Source: Cyrtodaria siliqua (lineage: Eukaryota; Mollusca; Bivalvia; Adapedonta; Hiatellidae). Taken from it: DNA of 64,000 bases. The translations under genes and the position numbers were made by a program. Location: NCBI GenBank assembly GCA_037043455.1, contig JAWPHD010010240.1, positions 1 to 64,000 on the forward strand, read 5' to 3'. Below, piece by piece: positions 12,403 through 23,921 of the stretch. The notes below the pieces were generated by a model. The model was not told where the DNA came from, did no database searches, and was given only the letters and a program-made list of their open reading frames with translations. Every line of letters starts with the position of its first letter. The first letter of the stretch is position 1.

Positions 12403-12692
12403 TTAAAGGGACACATGGCAATTAAGGCGTCCCATTTGTTTTTCTATATAACTTGCTCTTGTTCAATCATTAATATAAATTATAATAGTATAAAGCAAAT
12501 TGTTTTTGTTTATTATTAACTGTTGATTTTATTGCACCAATAATATATTTATTAAGACAAAACAATGAAAACTCAAAGTTTTTTTAATTATATCCAAGCA
12601 TGTTTAAAGTCAAAATGATACTGGATAAATAAATCAAGAAGTTAATTTCAATGCTTGATAAACACATCATAATTGCAGTGTGTCCCTTTAAG
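12403..12692. mobile_element. MITE with TTAAAGGGACACA terminal inverted repeats
   Basis: The left end TTAAAGGGACACA and right end TGTGTCCCTTTAA are inverted copies about 290 bp apart with an AT-rich interior. It sits exactly where the 35-bp array stops. The last array unit supplies the TTAAAG bases, so the precise left border is ambiguous. Confidence 0.65.
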
Positions 12693-12730
12693 TTATGTCA
12701 ATACATATATTATGTACTAATCACTGTTAC

Positions 12731-12839
12731 CTGCTAGTCTGAAGATCTTGTGTAAACACAATGGCAGCAGTTATGGTGCTTACCTCCTCAACATCCCATA
12801 CTGTAAGTATGTCCATCGGATCTGTGCACATGAAGTCAT
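12731..12839 (-). CDS. Exon k: VWA domain 4, first strand, degenerate metal site
   Basis: 109 bp, phase 1 in and phase 2 out, like exons c and g. It reads FMCTDPMDILTVWDVEEVS: the cysteine and PMDIL strand of a VWA start are kept, but DxSxS has become DVEEV. The acceptor is GACACAG|ATGAC and the donor AGCAG^GTAACA. An internal GAG^GTAAGC could act as an alternative donor but would break phase. Confidence 0.75.
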
Positions 12840-12892
12840 CTGTGTCAAAGAAAAACAGAATGAACTTGCATGTCCTATTAAATACAGAAAGG

Positions 12893-14084
12893 CTTTACAT
12901 GTCATACTTACATGTCACCATACAAAAGGACTTACATGTCACCATACAGAAAGACGTACATGTCACCATACAAAATGAACTTACATGGCACCATACAGAA
13001 TGGACTTACATGTCACCATAAAGAATGGACTTACATGTCACCATACAGAATGGACTTACATGTCACTATACAGAATGGACTTACATGTCACTATACAGAA
13101 TGGACTTACATGTCACATAATGGACTTACATGTCACTATACAGAATGGACTTACATGTCACTATACAGAATGGACTTACATGTCACTATACAGAATGGAC
13201 TTACATGTCACTATACAGAATGGACTTACATGTCATAATACAGAATGGACTTACATGTCACAATACAGAATGGACTTACATGTCACTATATAGAATGGAC
13301 TTACATGGCACCATACAGAATGGACTTACATGTCACTATACAGAATGGACTTACATGTCACTATACAGAATGGACTTACATGTCACTATACAGAATGGAC
13401 TTACATGTCACAATACAGAATGGACTTACATGTCACTATAAAGAATGGACTTACATGTCACAATACAGAATGGACTTACATGTCACTATACAGAATGGAC
13501 TTACATGTCACTATACAGAATGGACTTACATGTCACTATACAGAATGGACTAACATGTCACAATACAGAATGGACTTACATGTCACTATACAGAATGGAC
13601 TTACATGTCACTATACAGAATGGACTTACATGTCACAATACAGAATGGACTTACATGTCACTATAAAGAATGGACTTACATGTCACAATACAGAATGGAC
13701 TTACATGTCACTATACAGAATGGACTTACATGTCACTATACAGAATGGACTAACATGTCACTATACAGAATGGACTAACATGTCACAATACAGAATGGAC
13801 TTACATGTCACTATACAGAATGGACTTACATGTCACTATACAGAATGGACTTACATGTCATAATACAGAATGGACAAACATGTCACTATACAGACTGGAC
13901 TTACATGTCACAATACAAAATGGACTTACAGGTCACAATACAGAACGGATTACATGTCCAAAAACAGAATGGACTTACATGTCCTAAAGCAGAATGGACT
14001 TACATGTCACTATACAGAATGAATTTACATGTCACAATACACAATGGGTATGACCTTGCACATCGTAATACAGAATTTACTTAC
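12893..14084 (-). repeat. Minisatellite of copied splice donors, 25-bp unit, about 47 copies
   Basis: On the minus strand the unit is GTAAGTCCATTCTGTATAGT plus GACAT. It starts at the exon j donor (GCAT^GTAAGT) and fills almost the entire 1.2-kb intron to exon k, so nearly every unit presents ACAT|GTAAGT. ORFs in three forward frames (MDLHVTIQNGLTCH pattern) are by-products of the repeat. Confidence 0.95.
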
Positions 14085-14234
14085 ATGCACATAAAAGATC
14101 CAAGAGATTGTCTTGACTAAGGTCATCAAAGCTGCCAACAATTTTCACAGATTGTGGGTCTGTTGCCATAGCATATACTTCTGTTTCAAATACTGCATTG
14201 CCAGTACCAACTCCTACAACCGCCACATGAATAC
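14085..14234 (-). CDS. Exon j: VWA domain 3, C-terminal part
   Basis: 150 bp, phase 1 in and out. It starts GIHVAVVGVGTGN, passes through YAMATDPQSVKIV and ends FDDLSQDNLLDLLCA. The acceptor is ACTGCAG|GTATT and the donor GCAT^GTAAGT. The donor is the first of a long run of ACAT|GTAAGT copies in a 25-bp minisatellite that fills the intron. Reading on into the intron meets TAA at once. Confidence 0.9.
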
Positions 14235-14290
14235 CTGCAGTAGATATATGCACTTGGGCTGAGGTTTGGAATATATTTGATAAATTAATT

Positions 14291-14462
14291 AAGAAATAGA
14301 ACATCATTTACGGTGAATTATCGTGTAATATATCATGGTTTGGAGTTCAATTGTAAACAATAATGTCATGAGCCCGAAGGACAAATGAAGTTATTGTTCA
14401 CAATTGAATGAACAACTGTGATATATTATAAGACAATTCACCGTAAACGATGTTCTATTTCT
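14291..14462. mobile_element. Foldback element, ~72-bp inverted arms
   Basis: The arms run 14291-14363 and 14391-14462 (outer AGAAATAGAACATC, inner CAATTGT / ACAATTG) around a ~27-bp loop containing ATGAGCCCGAAGGAC. No coding capacity. Confidence 0.75.
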
Positions 14463-14742
14463 ATTCTAATACCCCTAAAATGAGAAAATAACGCACACAT
14501 CTGAAATCTTTCGCATTGCTTTGCTTACTCTCCTAACGTTGCATATCTTTCGCATTGACTAGCTTATTCTCCTAACATTGCAAACGTTACAGTGATATAT
14601 CGTTGAACATAACAAGATATTTTTAACTAGGCTATATAGTGTGGGTGTATTAGAATATATGATGAACTGTATTGAAATTATGAATGCGATGGTACATCAG
14701 TCATTTAATGGTCACACATTTTGTTTAATGGCAAGGCATTAT

Positions 14743-16540
14743 AAACAAGAGGCTCAAGAGGGCCTGTATCGCTCTACTGGCTATATGGAGTCTTTGATGG
14801 GGAACACGATAACAGCATGTGCAACTAGGCTTGGTACTGATCATTCCTGCCAAGTTTCACTGAAATCCAGCCAGTCTAGTCTGGATAAAATTTGTGTATC
14901 AAAATCTTTAAAGGGCTATAACTCCACAAAAATCAATCAACTGGAACATGCACAACTAGACCTGGTACTGATTATCCCTGCAAAGTTTCACTGAAATCCG
15001 GCAAGGGGTTCAGGAGAACTAGTCCCGACAAAAATGTGTGTATTAAAACATTTAAAGGGCCATAACTCTGCCAAAAATTGTTCAACCGAAATACGGCGAT
15101 GACATGCATAACTAGGTACTGATCATCCCTGCAAAGTTATATTGAAATCCAGACAAGAGTTCAAGTTAAAATAGTCCAGATAAAGTTTGTGTAGTAAAAC
15201 CTTTAAAGGGCCATAACTCTGTCAAAAATCATCCAACTGGATCACGGTGATGATATACATAATTATATTTGGTACTGATCATCCCTGTTTCAATAAAATC
15301 TGGCCAAATGGAAGCCCTATCATATTAATGAGGAAAAATACAGCATTTTAAACTAAACAAAGGGCCGCAACTCCGGTGTTATTAAAACGTTATTGCTGGT
15401 TTTGAAACTTATCCGAGCTTTCATTAATATTAACAATCTATGTAAGTTTGGTAAAGATCAAATAATAAATGAAATTGATAGAATGTTCACAAAGCAGAAT
15501 ATAGCTTTTTTCAGAAAAACAAGGGCCTAACTCTTGTGTTACTGACCCAATTTAGCTGATTTTCGAACTTGTCCAAGCTTTCATTGATATTAACAATTTA
15601 TGCAAGTTTGGTAAAGATCAAAAAATAAATGAAGATGCTAGAGTGTTCACAATGCAGAAAATGGCATTTTTCAGAAAAAACAACGGCCATAACTCTGGTG
15701 TTACAGATCCAATTTAGCTGGTTTTCAAACTTGTCCAAGCTTTCATTGATATTAACAATCTGTGCAAGTTTGGTAAAGATCAAGAAATAAATGAAGGTGC
15801 TAGTGTGGTCACAAGACAGAAAATGATATTTTTCAGAAATAACAAAGGCCATAACTGGTGTTACTGACCCAATTTAGCTGGTTTTCAAACTTGTCCAAGC
15901 TCTTATTGATATTAACAATCTGTGCAAGTTTGGTAAAGATCAAATAAAAAATGAAGGTGCTAAAGTGTTCACAAGGCTTAATATGGCATTTTCCAGCAAA
16001 ACAAGGGCCATAACTCCAGTGAAACTAATCCGATCTGGCTGGTTTTCGAACTTGTCCAAGCTTTCAATGATATTAACAATCTAATCTGTGCAAGTTTGGT
16101 AAAGATCAAATAATAAATGAAGGTGCTAGAGTGTTCACAAGGCAGAAAATGACATTTTTCAGAAAAAATACAAGGGCTCTAACTCTAGTGCTACTGATCC
16201 AATTTAGCTGGTTTTCAAACTTGTTCAAGCTTTCATTAATATTCACAATATATGCAAGATTGGTAAAGATCAAGTAATAAATGAAGGTGCTAGAGTGTTC
16301 ACAAGGCTTAATATGGCATTTTTCAGCAAAACAGGGGCCATAACTCAGGTGAAACTAATCCGATCTGGCTAGTTTTCAAACTTAATTGAGCTTTCATTAA
16401 TATAAAGACACTTGCAAAGTTTCATAGAGATCCGATTATTAACGAAGGCCCTAGAGTGTTCACAAGGCGAAAGTTAACAGACGGACGACACGGACGGACG
16501 ATGGACAGACGATGGACAACTCGTCATCATGTAACTGTAG
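14743..16540 (+). mobile_element. Pearl-like / HINE-type element with ~160-bp core repeats
   Basis: The 5' end is AAACAAGAGGCTCAAGAGGG with a subterminal GCTCTACTGGC. The core has repeated units with GGGCCATAACTC and TTTCATTGATATTAACAATC. The end is an ACGG-type microsatellite (16480-16520). The terminal 3' hairpin is missing. The 117-codon ORF at the left edge is not a gene. Confidence 0.6.
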
Positions 16541-17430
16541 GTTAAGACATTATTGACAAAAGTTTGAGTCACTGGGTTTCTTCAAAGGAAGAGATTTTCC
16601 TTTGCCTTGTCCATAGAATGGGGACGTAAACTGGCTTTCCTTATTAGAGCATGTTAAAGAACCATAGGAATCTATTTATCAATTTAATCAGTAGAGTTGG
16701 ACGCCTAACAGGATTCCTATGTATTCTTTCCCTGCGTCCTAATTTCAGAATAATCAATGCCACATGTGTCCTCTTTGGTTCTTGAGATTTTTAAAGCTGG
16801 GCTATTTTCAGTCGTCGCATTTTGGATGAACTGATTTGTACCAACATGGCAGGGACCCTCCATCCTCCTTAGTTCTTGAGAATAAGATTTTTAATGCTGG
16901 GCTGTTTTCATTCATCGTATTTTGGATCAACTGATTTGTACCAACATGGCAGGGACCCTCCATCCTCCTTAGTTCTTGAGAATTAAATTTTTAACGCTGG
17001 GCTATTTTCAGTCATCGCATTTTGGATCAACTGATTTGTACCAACATGGCAGGGACCCTCCATCCTCCTTAGTTCTTGAGAATAAGATTTTTAATGCTGG
17101 GCTGTTTTCATTCATCGTATTTTGGATCAACTGATTTGTACCAACATGGCAGGGACCCTCCATCCTCCTTGGTTCTTGAGAATAAGATTTTAACGTGAGA
17201 ATAAATTTTTTAAAGCTGGGCTATTTTCATTTATCGCATTTTGGATCAACTGATTTGTACCAAGATGGCAGGGACCCTCCATATGCAATTTGGTTAACAT
17301 TGGCTAGACAGTTTCTGAGAAGAATTACTGGTCATTTGAAATTTTCGACAAGACAACAGACGATGATGGCCAAAATGCAAACCAATAGCCAATTATGCGT
17401 GTTACTTATTGGAACAAAATTAAAAAGATG
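16541..17430 (+). repeat. Dispersed repeat with a 100-bp tandem block, 5 copies
   Basis: CCAACATGGCAGGGACCCTC recurs at 16841, 16941, 17041 and 17141 (exactly 100 bp) and once more, slightly changed, at 17261. The flanking sequence (TTTCTGAGAAGAA, GACAAGACAACAG) looks like the body of a larger mollusc repeat. Confidence 0.8.
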
Positions 17431-17875
17431 AAAGCCTGAAGGTCCACAGGAATTTGAAGTTATATGTTAATAAAATGATGTAAAAACATGTTTATAAAAT
17501 CTCTGAAGAACTTTCTATTACATAGAGTGGACGGGCTATTTTTTATTTATTGATTTTATTGATTGTTTTTATTGATTTATCTACGTTTGTCCATTTCTGT
17601 TCTTGTCCTGTTTCCAACAAATAAAAAATACCATGAAAATTAGGTGACTGCCAAGGTATATTCAAATTTCAAGCCAAAAATATTATTTTTAGCACAACAT
17701 AAAGCAGAGAGCATGGTCTAAAGATAGGTTTAAACATATTTTATTTTCAGATTTTTTACAACATATGTACATTGTATTACAATACACAGTTAATAGGATT
17801 GGCATGAAAGGAACAATCTGATAGAATTTCTCTCCTATATCTGTTTGAAGATATTAAACTTCAAAAGTGGTTTAC
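17431..17875. other. Intron, no feature seen
   Basis: AT-rich sequence downstream of the exon i donor; nothing recognised. Confidence 0.5.
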
Positions 17876-17974
17876 CTCTGTCCTTGGCTATCAGTGCTTG
17901 TTGAATAGTGAGTGTAGGGCTGTCTGAATTGCCATCTGTCAGAACTACTGCAACATATGGGGAATTAGGTCGTC
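17876..17974 (-). CDS. Exon i: VWA domain 3, central strand with LTDG
   Basis: 99 bp, phase 1 in and out, reading SPYVAVVLTDGNSDS and then helix TIQQALIAKDRG. LTDG carries the third metal-site aspartate, so VWA3 keeps D-x-S-x-S, T and D. The acceptor is TTTGTTTCAG|GACG and the donor AGAG^GTAAAC. A ~5-kb minisatellite begins about 20 bp upstream of the acceptor. Confidence 0.9.
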
Positions 17975-17989
17975 CTGAAACAAACAGAA

Positions 17990-18660
17990 AACTATGGCAT
18001 AAAGATCAATTGGTGAAACAGTGACATATGATTTGTCAAATATGTTTGAAAAACAATGGCATAATGAATGGTGAAGTAGTGACATAATGCTTGGTGAAAC
18101 AGTGACATAAAATTATGAATGGTAAAATTGAAATATGCCTGAAAACAGTGGCATAATGAGTGGTGAAATTGTGACATAAAGCTGGGTGAAACAGTGATAT
18201 ATGATTGGTGAAACAGTGACATATGATTGGTGAAATATGCTTGTAAAACAAGGCATAATGATTGGTGAAACAGTGACATAAAATTACTAATGGTAAAATT
18301 GGAATATGTTTGTAAAAAAGTGGCATAATGAGTGCTGAAATAGTGACATAATGCTTGGTGAAACTGGTGAAACAGTGATATTTGATTGGTGAAACAGTGA
18401 TATATGATTGGTGAAATATGCTTGAAAACAGTGGCATAATAATTGATGAAATAGTGACATAAAAATTATGACTGGTAAAATTGAAATATGCTTGAAAAAC
18501 AATTGCATACTGCCTGGTGAAACAGTGATATATGATTGGTGAAATAGGCTTGAAAACAGTGGCATAATGATTGGTAAAACAGTGACATAAAATTATGACT
18601 GGTAAAATTTTGAAGTATGCTTGTAAAACAGTGGCATTTTGCTTGAAAATAAGTGGCATA
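17990..18660. repeat. Degenerate leader of the large minisatellite, next to the exon i acceptor
   Basis: Irregular copies of GTGACATAAAATTATGA, TGGTGAAACAGTGACATA and GAAATATGCTTGAAAACAG. On the minus strand they share TTATGCCA, ATAGTT and TGTTTCA words with the exon i 3' splice region. ORFs here are repeat artefacts. Confidence 0.8.
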
Positions 18661-21600
18661 TGACTGGTGAACTATGCTTGTAAAACAGTGACATAATGCT
18701 TGGTGAAACAATGATACATGACTGGTGAACTATGCTTGTAAAGCAGTGGCATACTGCTTGGTGAAACAATGATACATGACTGGTGAACTACGCTTGTAAA
18801 GCAGTGGCATAATGCTTGGTGAAACAATGATACATGACTGGTGAACTATGCTTGTAAAGCAGTGGCCTAATGCTTGGTGAAACAATGATACATGACTGGT
18901 GAACTACGCTTGTAAAGCAGTGGCCTAATGCTTGGTGAAACAATGATACATGACTGGTGAACTATGCTTGTAAAGCAGTGACATAATGCTTGGTGAAACA
19001 ATGATACATGACTGGTGAACTACGCTTGTAAAGCAGTGACATAATGCTTGGTGAAACAATGATACATGACTGGTGAACTATGCTTGTAAAGCAGTGACAT
19101 AATGCATGGTGAAACAATGATACATGACTGGTGAACTATGCTTGTAAAGCAGTGGCCTAATGCTTGGTGAAACAATGATACATGACTGGTGAACTATGCT
19201 TGTAAAGCAGTGGCATAATGCTTGGTGAAACAATGATACATGACTGGTGAACTATGCTTGTAAAGCAGTGGCCTAATGCTTGGTGAAACAATGATACATG
19301 ACTGGTGAACTATGCTTGTAAAGCAGTGGCCTAATGCTTGGTGAAACAATGATACATGACTGGTGAACTATGCTTGTAAAGCAGTGACATAATGCTTGGT
19401 GAAACAATGATACATGACTGGTGAACTATGCTTGTAAAGCAGTGGCCTAATGCTTGGTGAAACAATGATACATGACTGGTGAACTATGCTTGTAAAGCAG
19501 TGGCATATTGCTTGATGAAACAATGATACATGACTGGTGAACTATGCTTGTAAAGCAGTGGCATATTGCTTGATGAAACAATGATACATGACTGGTGAAC
19601 TATGCTTGTAAAGCAGTGGCATAATGCTTGGTGAAACAATGATACATGACTGGTGAACTATGCTTGTAAAGCAGTGACATAATGCTTGGTGAAACAATGA
19701 TACATGACTGGTGAACTATGCTTGTAAAGCAGTGGCATAATGCTTGGTGAAACAATGATACATGACTGGTGAACTATGCTTGTAAAGCAGTGGCATACTG
19801 CCTGGTGAAACAATGATACATGACTGGTGAACTAGGTTTGTAAAGCAGTGGCATAATGCTTGGTGAAACAATGATACATGACTGGTGAACTATGTTTGTA
19901 AAGCAGTGGCCTAATGTTTGGTGAAACAATGATACATGACTGGTGAACTATGCTTGTAAAGCAGTGACATAATGCATGGTGAAACAATGATACATGACTG
20001 GTGAACTATGCTTGTAAAGCAGTGGCATAATGCTTGATGAAACAATGATACATGACTGGTGAACTATGCTTGTAAAGCAGTGACATAATGCTTGGTGAAA
20101 CAATGATACATGACTGGTGAACTACGCTTGTAAAGCAGTGACATAATGCTTGATGAAACAATGATACATGACTGGTGAACTACGCTTGTAAAGCAGTGAC
20201 ATAATGCTTGGTGAAACAATGATACATGACTGGTGAACTATGCTTGTAAAGCAGTGACATAATGCTTGGTGAAACAATGATACACGACTGGTGAACTATG
20301 CTTGTAAAGCAGTGGCCTAATGCTTGATGAAACAATGATACATGACTGGTGAACTATGCTTGTAAAGCAGTGACATAATGCTTGGTGAAACAATGATACA
20401 TGACTGGTGAACTACGCTTGTAAAGCAGTGGCCTAATGCTTGGTGAAACAATGATACATGACTGGTGAACTATGCTTGTAAAGCAGTGACATAATGCATG
20501 GTGAAACAATGATACATGACTGGTGAACTATGCTTGTAAAGCAGTGACATAATGCATGGTGAAACAATGATACATGACTGGTGAACTATGCTTGTAAAGC
20601 AGTGGCATACTGCCTGGTGAAACAATGATACACGACTGGTGAACTAGGTTTGTAAAGCAGTGGCATAATGCTTGGTGAAACAATGATACATGACTGGTGA
20701 ACTATGCTTGTAAAGCAGTGACATAATGCATGGTGAAACAATGATACATGACTGGTGAACTATGCTTGTAAAGCAGTGACATAATGCATGGTGAAACAAT
20801 GATACATGACTGGTGAACTATGCTTGTAAAGCAGTGGCATAATGCTTGATGAAACAATGATACATGACTGGTGAACTATGCTTGTAAAGCAGTGACATAA
20901 TGCTTGGTGAAACAATGATACATGACTGGTGAACTACGCTTGTAAAGCAGTGACATAATGCTTGATGAAACAATGATACATGACTGGTGAACTACGCTTG
21001 TAAAGCAGTGACATAATGCTTGGTGAAACAATGATACATGACTGGTGAACTACGCTTGTAAAGCAGTGACATAATGCTTGATGAAACAATGATACATGAC
21101 TGGTGAACTACGCTTGTAAAGCAGTGACATAATGCTTGATGAAACAATGATACATGACTGGTGAACTATGCTTGTAAAGCAGTGGCATAATGCTTGGTGA
21201 AACAATGATACATGACTGGTGAACTATGCTTGTAAAGCAGTGGCATACTGCCTGGTGAAACAATGATACATGACTGGTGAACTATGCTTGTAAAGCAGTG
21301 GCATAATGCTTGGTGAAACAATGATACATGACTGGTGAACTATGCTTGTAAAGCAGTGGCCTAATGCTTGATGAAACAATGATACATGACTGGTGAACTA
21401 TGCTTGTAAAGCAGTGACATAATGCTTGGTGAAACAATGATACATGACTGGTGAACTATGCTTGTAAAGCAGTGACATAATGCTTGGTGAAACAATGATA
21501 CACGACTGGTGAACTATGCTTGTAAAGCAGTGGCCTAATGCTTGATGAAACAATGATACATGACTGGTGAACTATGCTTGTAAAGCAGTGGCATACTGCC

Positions 21601-23045
21601 TGGTGAAACAATGATACATGACTGGTGAACTAGGTTTGTAAAGCAGTGGCATAATGCTTGGTGAAACAATGATACATGACTGGTGAACTATGCTTGTAAA
21701 GCAGTGACATAATGCATGGTGAAACAATGATACATGACTGGTGAACTATGCTTGTAAAGCAGTGACATAATGCATGGTGAAACAATGATACATGACTGGT
21801 GAACTATGCTTGTAAAGCAGTGGCATAATGCTTGATGAAACAATGATACATGACTGGTGAACTATGCTTGTAAAGCAGTGACATAATGCTTGGTGAAACA
21901 ATGATACATGACTGGTGAACTACGCTTGTAAAGCAGTGACATAATGCTTGATGAAACAATGATACATGACTGGTGAACTACGCTTGTAAAGCAGTGACAT
22001 AATGCTTGGTGAAACAATGATACATGACTGGTGAACTACGCTTGTAAAGCAGTGACATAATGCTTGATGAAACAATGATACATGACTGGTGAACTACGCT
22101 TGTAAAGCAGTGACATAATGCATGGTGAAACAATGATACATGACTGGTGAACTATGCTTGTAAAGCAGTGGCATAATGCTTGGTGAAACAATGATACATG
22201 ACTGGTGAACTATGCTTGTAAAGCAGTGGCATACTGCCTGGTGAAACAATGATACATGACTGGTGAACTATGCTTGTAAAGCAGTGGCATAATGCTTGGT
22301 GAAACAATGATACATGACTGGTGAACTATGCTTGTAAAGCAGTGGCCTAATGCTTGATGAAACAATGATACATGACTGGTGAACTATGCTTGTAAAGCAG
22401 TGACATAATGCTTGGTGAAACAATGATACATGACTGGTGAACTATGCTTGTAAAGCAGTGACATAATGCTTGGTGAAACAATGATACACGACTGGTGAAC
22501 TATGCTTGTAAAGCAGTGGCCTAATGCTTGATGAAACAATGATACATGACTGGTGAACTATGCTTGTAAAGCAGTGACATAATGCTTGGTGAAACAATGA
22601 TACATGACTGGTGAACTACGCTTGTAAAGCAGTGGCCTAATGCTTGGTGAAACAATGATACATGACTGGTGAACTATGCTTGTAAAGCAGTGACATAATG
22701 CATGGTGAAACAATGATACATGACTGGTGAACTATGCTTGTAAAGCAGTGACATAATGCATGGTGAAACAATGATACATGACTGGTGAACTATGCTTGTA
22801 AAGCAGTGACATAATGCATGGTGAAACAATGATACATGACTGGTGAACTATGCTTGTAAAGCAGTGGCATAATGCTTGGTGAAACAATGATACATGACTG
22901 GTGAACTACGCTTGTAAAGCAGTGACATAATGCTTGGTGAAACAATGATACATGACTGGTGAACTATGCTTGTAAAGCAGTGGCATACTGCTTGGTGAAA
23001 CAATGATACATGACTGGTGAACTATGCTTGTAAAGCAGTGTGGTG
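18660..23045. repeat. Large minisatellite, 58-bp unit, about 75 copies, 986-bp higher-order period
   Basis: The unit is ACTGGTGAACTATGCTTGTA then AAGCAGTGGCATAATGCTTG then GTGAAACAATGATACATG. The rare variant GATACACGAC recurs at 21497 and 22483, 986 bp or 17 units apart, and the variant order between them is repeated, which shows block amplification. Confidence 0.95.
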
Positions 23046-23277
23046 AACTATGTTTGTAAAGCAGTAAAATAATTTTGTAAAAACTGTAAAACATGTTTGT
23101 AAACAATGCAACAGTTCTGTCTTTCAAGTTAGTTCAGTTTGCTCATGCCTTTGGGAGATCTCTTTACACAGGTTTGGATGTAGATATTAAACATATTAAT
23201 TTCCACACATTACTAAGTATTAAAGTCACAGTAAAATGTTATGCAACAGATGCATTGGAAAATTCGACTGAGGTTAA
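23046..23277. other. Short unique intron segment
   Basis: Sequence between the end of the 58-bp array and the Harbinger left end; no feature seen. Confidence 0.5.
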
Positions 23278-23840
23278 TACCCCCGTCACACCGGACTGGC
23301 ATCCTTACTGCGTTCCTACGGCCACCCAGGACGTGGTAGGGACGCCATGGATGGCGTAGGGTCGTGGTGAGAACGCAGGAAGACGCCGTTGGGACACCAA
23401 GGATGCCAAAGGTCGCAGAGCGACGGCGACTACTTTGGACATGTTCAAAGTAAACGCCGAGGTTCAGCGTCTCAGGGTCGCCGTAGCAACGTGGTAGGAA
23501 CTCGAAGGACGCCCAAGGGATGCAGTACAGACGTGGTAGAGTCGCCGTTGAAACGCTGAGAAATTGACCAGGGATCAGATGGCGACCTTTCTGCGTCTTT
23601 ACCACATCTATGGGGTTCTTACCAAGACCCAACCACGTCTATGGCATCCTTACTGCGATGTCAGGGTGGATTTTTCGGGAGTCCAGCTCTTGTCCGCGAC
23701 CTTACGACATCCTCAATGCGTCCCTATGGCGTTCATGGCATTTCTACGGGGTTTCTACTACAACCATGGCGTTTCTACAGAGTTTTCACTGCGTTCCTAG
23801 CGCGTTCCTAGTGCGACCATGGTTTTCATGGGCGATCAGC

Positions 23841-23847
23841 TATAAAA
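23841..23847 (+). promoter_or_regulatory. TATA box of the transposase gene
   Basis: TATAAAA about 75 bp upstream of the chosen ATG (23922). The divergent-facing partner gene has the same motif at its own end. Confidence 0.5.
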
Positions 23848-23921
23848 CCCAGTGTTTCAACTTATCTTCATTAGTGTATCTCTCGACGCCATCAAGACTG
23901 TATGTTATACTCATCATCATC

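Noticed and set aside
12748..14120. Overlapping forward ORFs with MDLHVTIQNGLTCH repeats
   Set aside because: 25-bp minisatellite translated in rotating frames; the array is intronic to the minus-strand gene.
17992..18711. Minus-strand ORFs up to 207 codons upstream of exon i
   Set aside because: Repeat-derived, with no splice link to the VWA frame and no domain.
12893..23045. Tandem arrays as CRISPR loci
   Set aside because: Units are contiguous without unique spacers, and the genome is animal.
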